Below the pieces are notes generated by a model. It worked only from the letters and a program-made list of their open reading frames with translations. It was not told the origin of the DNA and did not search any database. This document shows, piece after piece, positions 20,001-21,704 of a DNA stretch of 21,704 nt. A program made the translations under genes and the position numbers. The DNA is from Choristocarpus tenellus KU-1152 (Eukaryota; Phaeophyceae). The DNA is taken from positions 1 to 21,704 of the forward strand of contig CAXNAD020000329.1 of assembly GCA_964200185.2 (NCBI GenBank), written 5' to 3'. Every line of letters begins with the position of its first letter. Within the stretch, counting starts at the first letter, position 1.

Positions 20001-20610
20001 GATTTGGGTGGTATGAGAGTTAATTCAACTTCCCGTAGTGACAACATGTTCTCGAGAAGGTGGATATTATGATTCCACGTTCGGAAGCGAGAACAATGTC
20101 ATCAAGATAAATCAGTAAGGCCATGGTTGGTCCCAGAGTTCAAATGTTTCTGACATAAAGCATTGATATATCCATTGAGCGTTAGTAATGGCAAACAGTA
20201 GGCGTTTGACTTCTTATTTCCCACCAGGTGTGACAGAAGCATTTTATTAGCGTTTGTAGGCATTAGTGATTGGTAGTTGCCAGCAGACTGAACGAACATC
20301 GGCACGTAGCAAGTACTTAGCTCTCCCGTCTGTATCCCGAAATCTTCTATTATTGGTATCAACGGCCAGGAATTACGTACCAAATTCTTGCTTAATGAGA
20401 GCCTATACTATGATCTACACAAAATCGAGGAGACCTATCAAGTTTTGTATCTATGGTTACTGGTAACGCCCCAGAACTTGAGGCGGGTTGCATTATCCCT
20501 TGATTTTCCATGTCCTCCATGCAACCCTTTGGTGGCGCTCGAAATGGTGGACGATTCCGAGGAACTACAGTACCTTGTTTAAGTGGAAATTCGACATTGG
20601 TATATTGCAA
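20001..20610 (-). mobile_element. Ty3/gypsy-like reverse transcriptase pseudogene, fragment A
   Basis: Several frames of the minus strand carry reverse transcriptase motifs in order: RNRPPFRAPPKG, QGIMQPASSSGALPV, PRFCVDHS (about 20408-20430), ADVRSVCWQLPI (motif A, family form LDVRSGYWQLPI), TPGGK with LLFAITNA (motif B), IYLDDIVLAS (20083-20112, catalytic YxDD box), and HLLENMLSLREVELTLIPPK. The YLDD box is intact, but frameshifts and stops lie between motifs. No integrase, protease or long terminal repeats were identified. Confidence 0.75.
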
Positions 20611-20639
20611 CAGCGTAGTTCCTCAGAAGTGCATGATAA

Positions 20640-21071
20640 TTGGGTCAATGTTTAGGAGCAAGGTCAAGGAGTTCTTGTTCATTACCAGACACACTGTATT
20701 TACTAGGACTTCTTTACCAAGAAGTTCTTTTCACTCATTGCTGGAGTGTTTGGACTAGCCACTATAGTACTGGTTTGTGCTTACGAAAAAGTGTGAATTT
20801 GATCCACTGGTCATATGTGACCCGAAAAAAAAAATTGAGGGGGAACTTTGACATCGTGAGTAGAAGGGTTAGGGATTTTGAATGGGCAGGATCCGTCCTC
20901 TTCCCAAACAGTGAAAGACCGACTGACCGTGGTGTCTTTCCATGGAGAGTGGTGAGGATGATTGCTGATGAAGTTCATGCTCGTCTTGATAGTGGTCTTC
21001 ACAACATCTTTGACCGATCCTGGCAAGGCCTGGGAACATATTATAACGACTGCTTCGTTTCCAGGATGTAA
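20640..21071 (+). CDS. Unrecognised open frame, possible exon
   Basis: This plus-strand frame is open for 143 codons without a convincing ATG at its start. The second half (about 20840-21066) looks protein-like: DFEWAGSVLFPNSERP, then GVFPWRVVRMIADEVHARL and SWQGLGTYY. It ends at AGGAT/GTAAGT (donor at 21067), a perfect donor consensus overlapping its stop. No family was recognised, and the opposite strand is also open over 20811-21119, so it may be neither. Confidence 0.2.
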   Translation: MGQCLGARSRSSCSLPDTLYLLGLLYQEVLFTHCWSVWTSHYSTGLCLRKSVNLIHWSYVTRKKKLRGNFDIVSRRVRDFEWAGSVLFPNSERPTDRGVFPWRVVRMIADEVHARLDSGLHNIFDRSWQGLGTYYNDCFVSRM

Positions 21072-21704
21072 GTGTGATAGATGAGTTACATGTACCCGTG
21101 TAGTGCTCTCAGTTGTCACTTAAGCAACTGCATTGTCTGGTAAAATGATGAGAACAGTATTTTGGCTGGTGGGTGATGGTTTAACAATGGGAATAGGAGA
21201 AATTTTATATGTGAGTTAAATGCAATCTGTAACGAAGCAGGTCGGTAGTTTGTTTCCAAGAAGTTGGAAGAGGTGAAAATACTGAATATGACAACTAACT
21301 GTGGCTAAGTATTATTGAATTTCTAAATTCTGAAAAACATCCGTCGACATGTGTAACATATAATAAACAATGTATTCAATGGACCGAGAGTTGCTTAAGA
21401 ATTGAGATATTTTTTTGTCTTTTGCCTATGAACTTTTGAGAATGATTTTGTTGATTCTTATAGCATGGAATTTGTGTCGGATCAGGAACAGAATATTTTG
21501 TTGTTCGTTTGGAATCTATACCAGTTTTCAAAACCTACGAAACAGAGGATTTTCAAAATTGAGGATGGAGCGGGGCTATGAGGATGGTTGTTCTGCGAAA
21601 ACGGAATTATAAACGTACCGAAAGGGTTTTTTTTGCGACTGTTTTTGCACTTGGAAGGGCCCGGGATATGTCCTTTTTTGGAAATGTTTCGGCACTTTTT
21701 AAGG
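21072..21704. other. Right end, no gene seen
   Basis: AT-rich sequence with no recognisable gene. A TAATAAA motif occurs at about 21360-21366, and T-runs lie near 21409 and 21627. Confidence 0.4.

Noticed and set aside
1-21704. tRNA, rRNA or bacterial-type gene clusters
   Set aside because: No T-loop/anticodon arrangement, no rRNA core sequence and no closely packed ORFs with ribosome binding sites were seen on either strand.

Overview
This window looks like nuclear DNA of a eukaryotic alga, probably one with a secondary red-derived plastid (stramenopile or similar). Three things point there. Genes are split by long GT-AG introns and separated by large non-coding spacers full of decayed transposons. 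No operons or Shine-Dalgarno-led ORFs are visible. The best gene encodes a TIC62-like plastid NAD(P)-binding protein whose N-terminus resembles a bipartite plastid presequence: a hydrophobic signal core followed by a Ser-Ala-Phe cleavage motif. Short interstitial TTAGGG repeats also occur. The exact taxon cannot be fixed from the sequence.

Two split host genes can be assembled exon by exon with consistent splice phases. (1) On the minus strand, a TIC62-like atypical SDR gene runs leftward from an ATG at 6999: exons 6794-6999, 6165-6265, 3945-4087 and 1717-1812. It still lacks its C-terminal half at the left edge. (2) On the plus strand, a TMEM222/DUF778 family membrane protein has exons 16197-16362, 17237-17411 and 18911-19121 and encodes about 183 residues. 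Its start codon is uncertain.

Most of the remaining sequence is mobile or repetitive. Two mariner-like (Tc1/mariner, plant/oomycete type) transposase pseudogenes sit inside introns of the TIC62-like gene: one in intron 3 (about 2290-2850, plus, internally deleted) and one in intron 2 (4671-5990, minus, sense with the gene). A third relic with only the 3' end lies at about 9895-10184. It shares its terminal inverted repeat with the 4671 copy. An unidentified two-copy dispersed element with a fossil ORF occurs at 7425-7700 and 14785-15050. Degenerate Ty3/gypsy reverse transcriptase pieces lie on the minus strand at 20001-20610 and about 19770-19960. Tandem repeats include a 10-copy array of about 128 bp units (13063-14375), a 21-bp repeat next to a 3' splice site (4101-4171), a 119-bp duplication (10728-10967) and a GT-rich minisatellite (15640-15960).

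I see no tRNA, rRNA, CRISPR array or prokaryote-like defence system. The least explained items are the two-copy element, the 128-bp array, and two unrecognised ORFs (11083-11325 minus, 20640-21071 plus).
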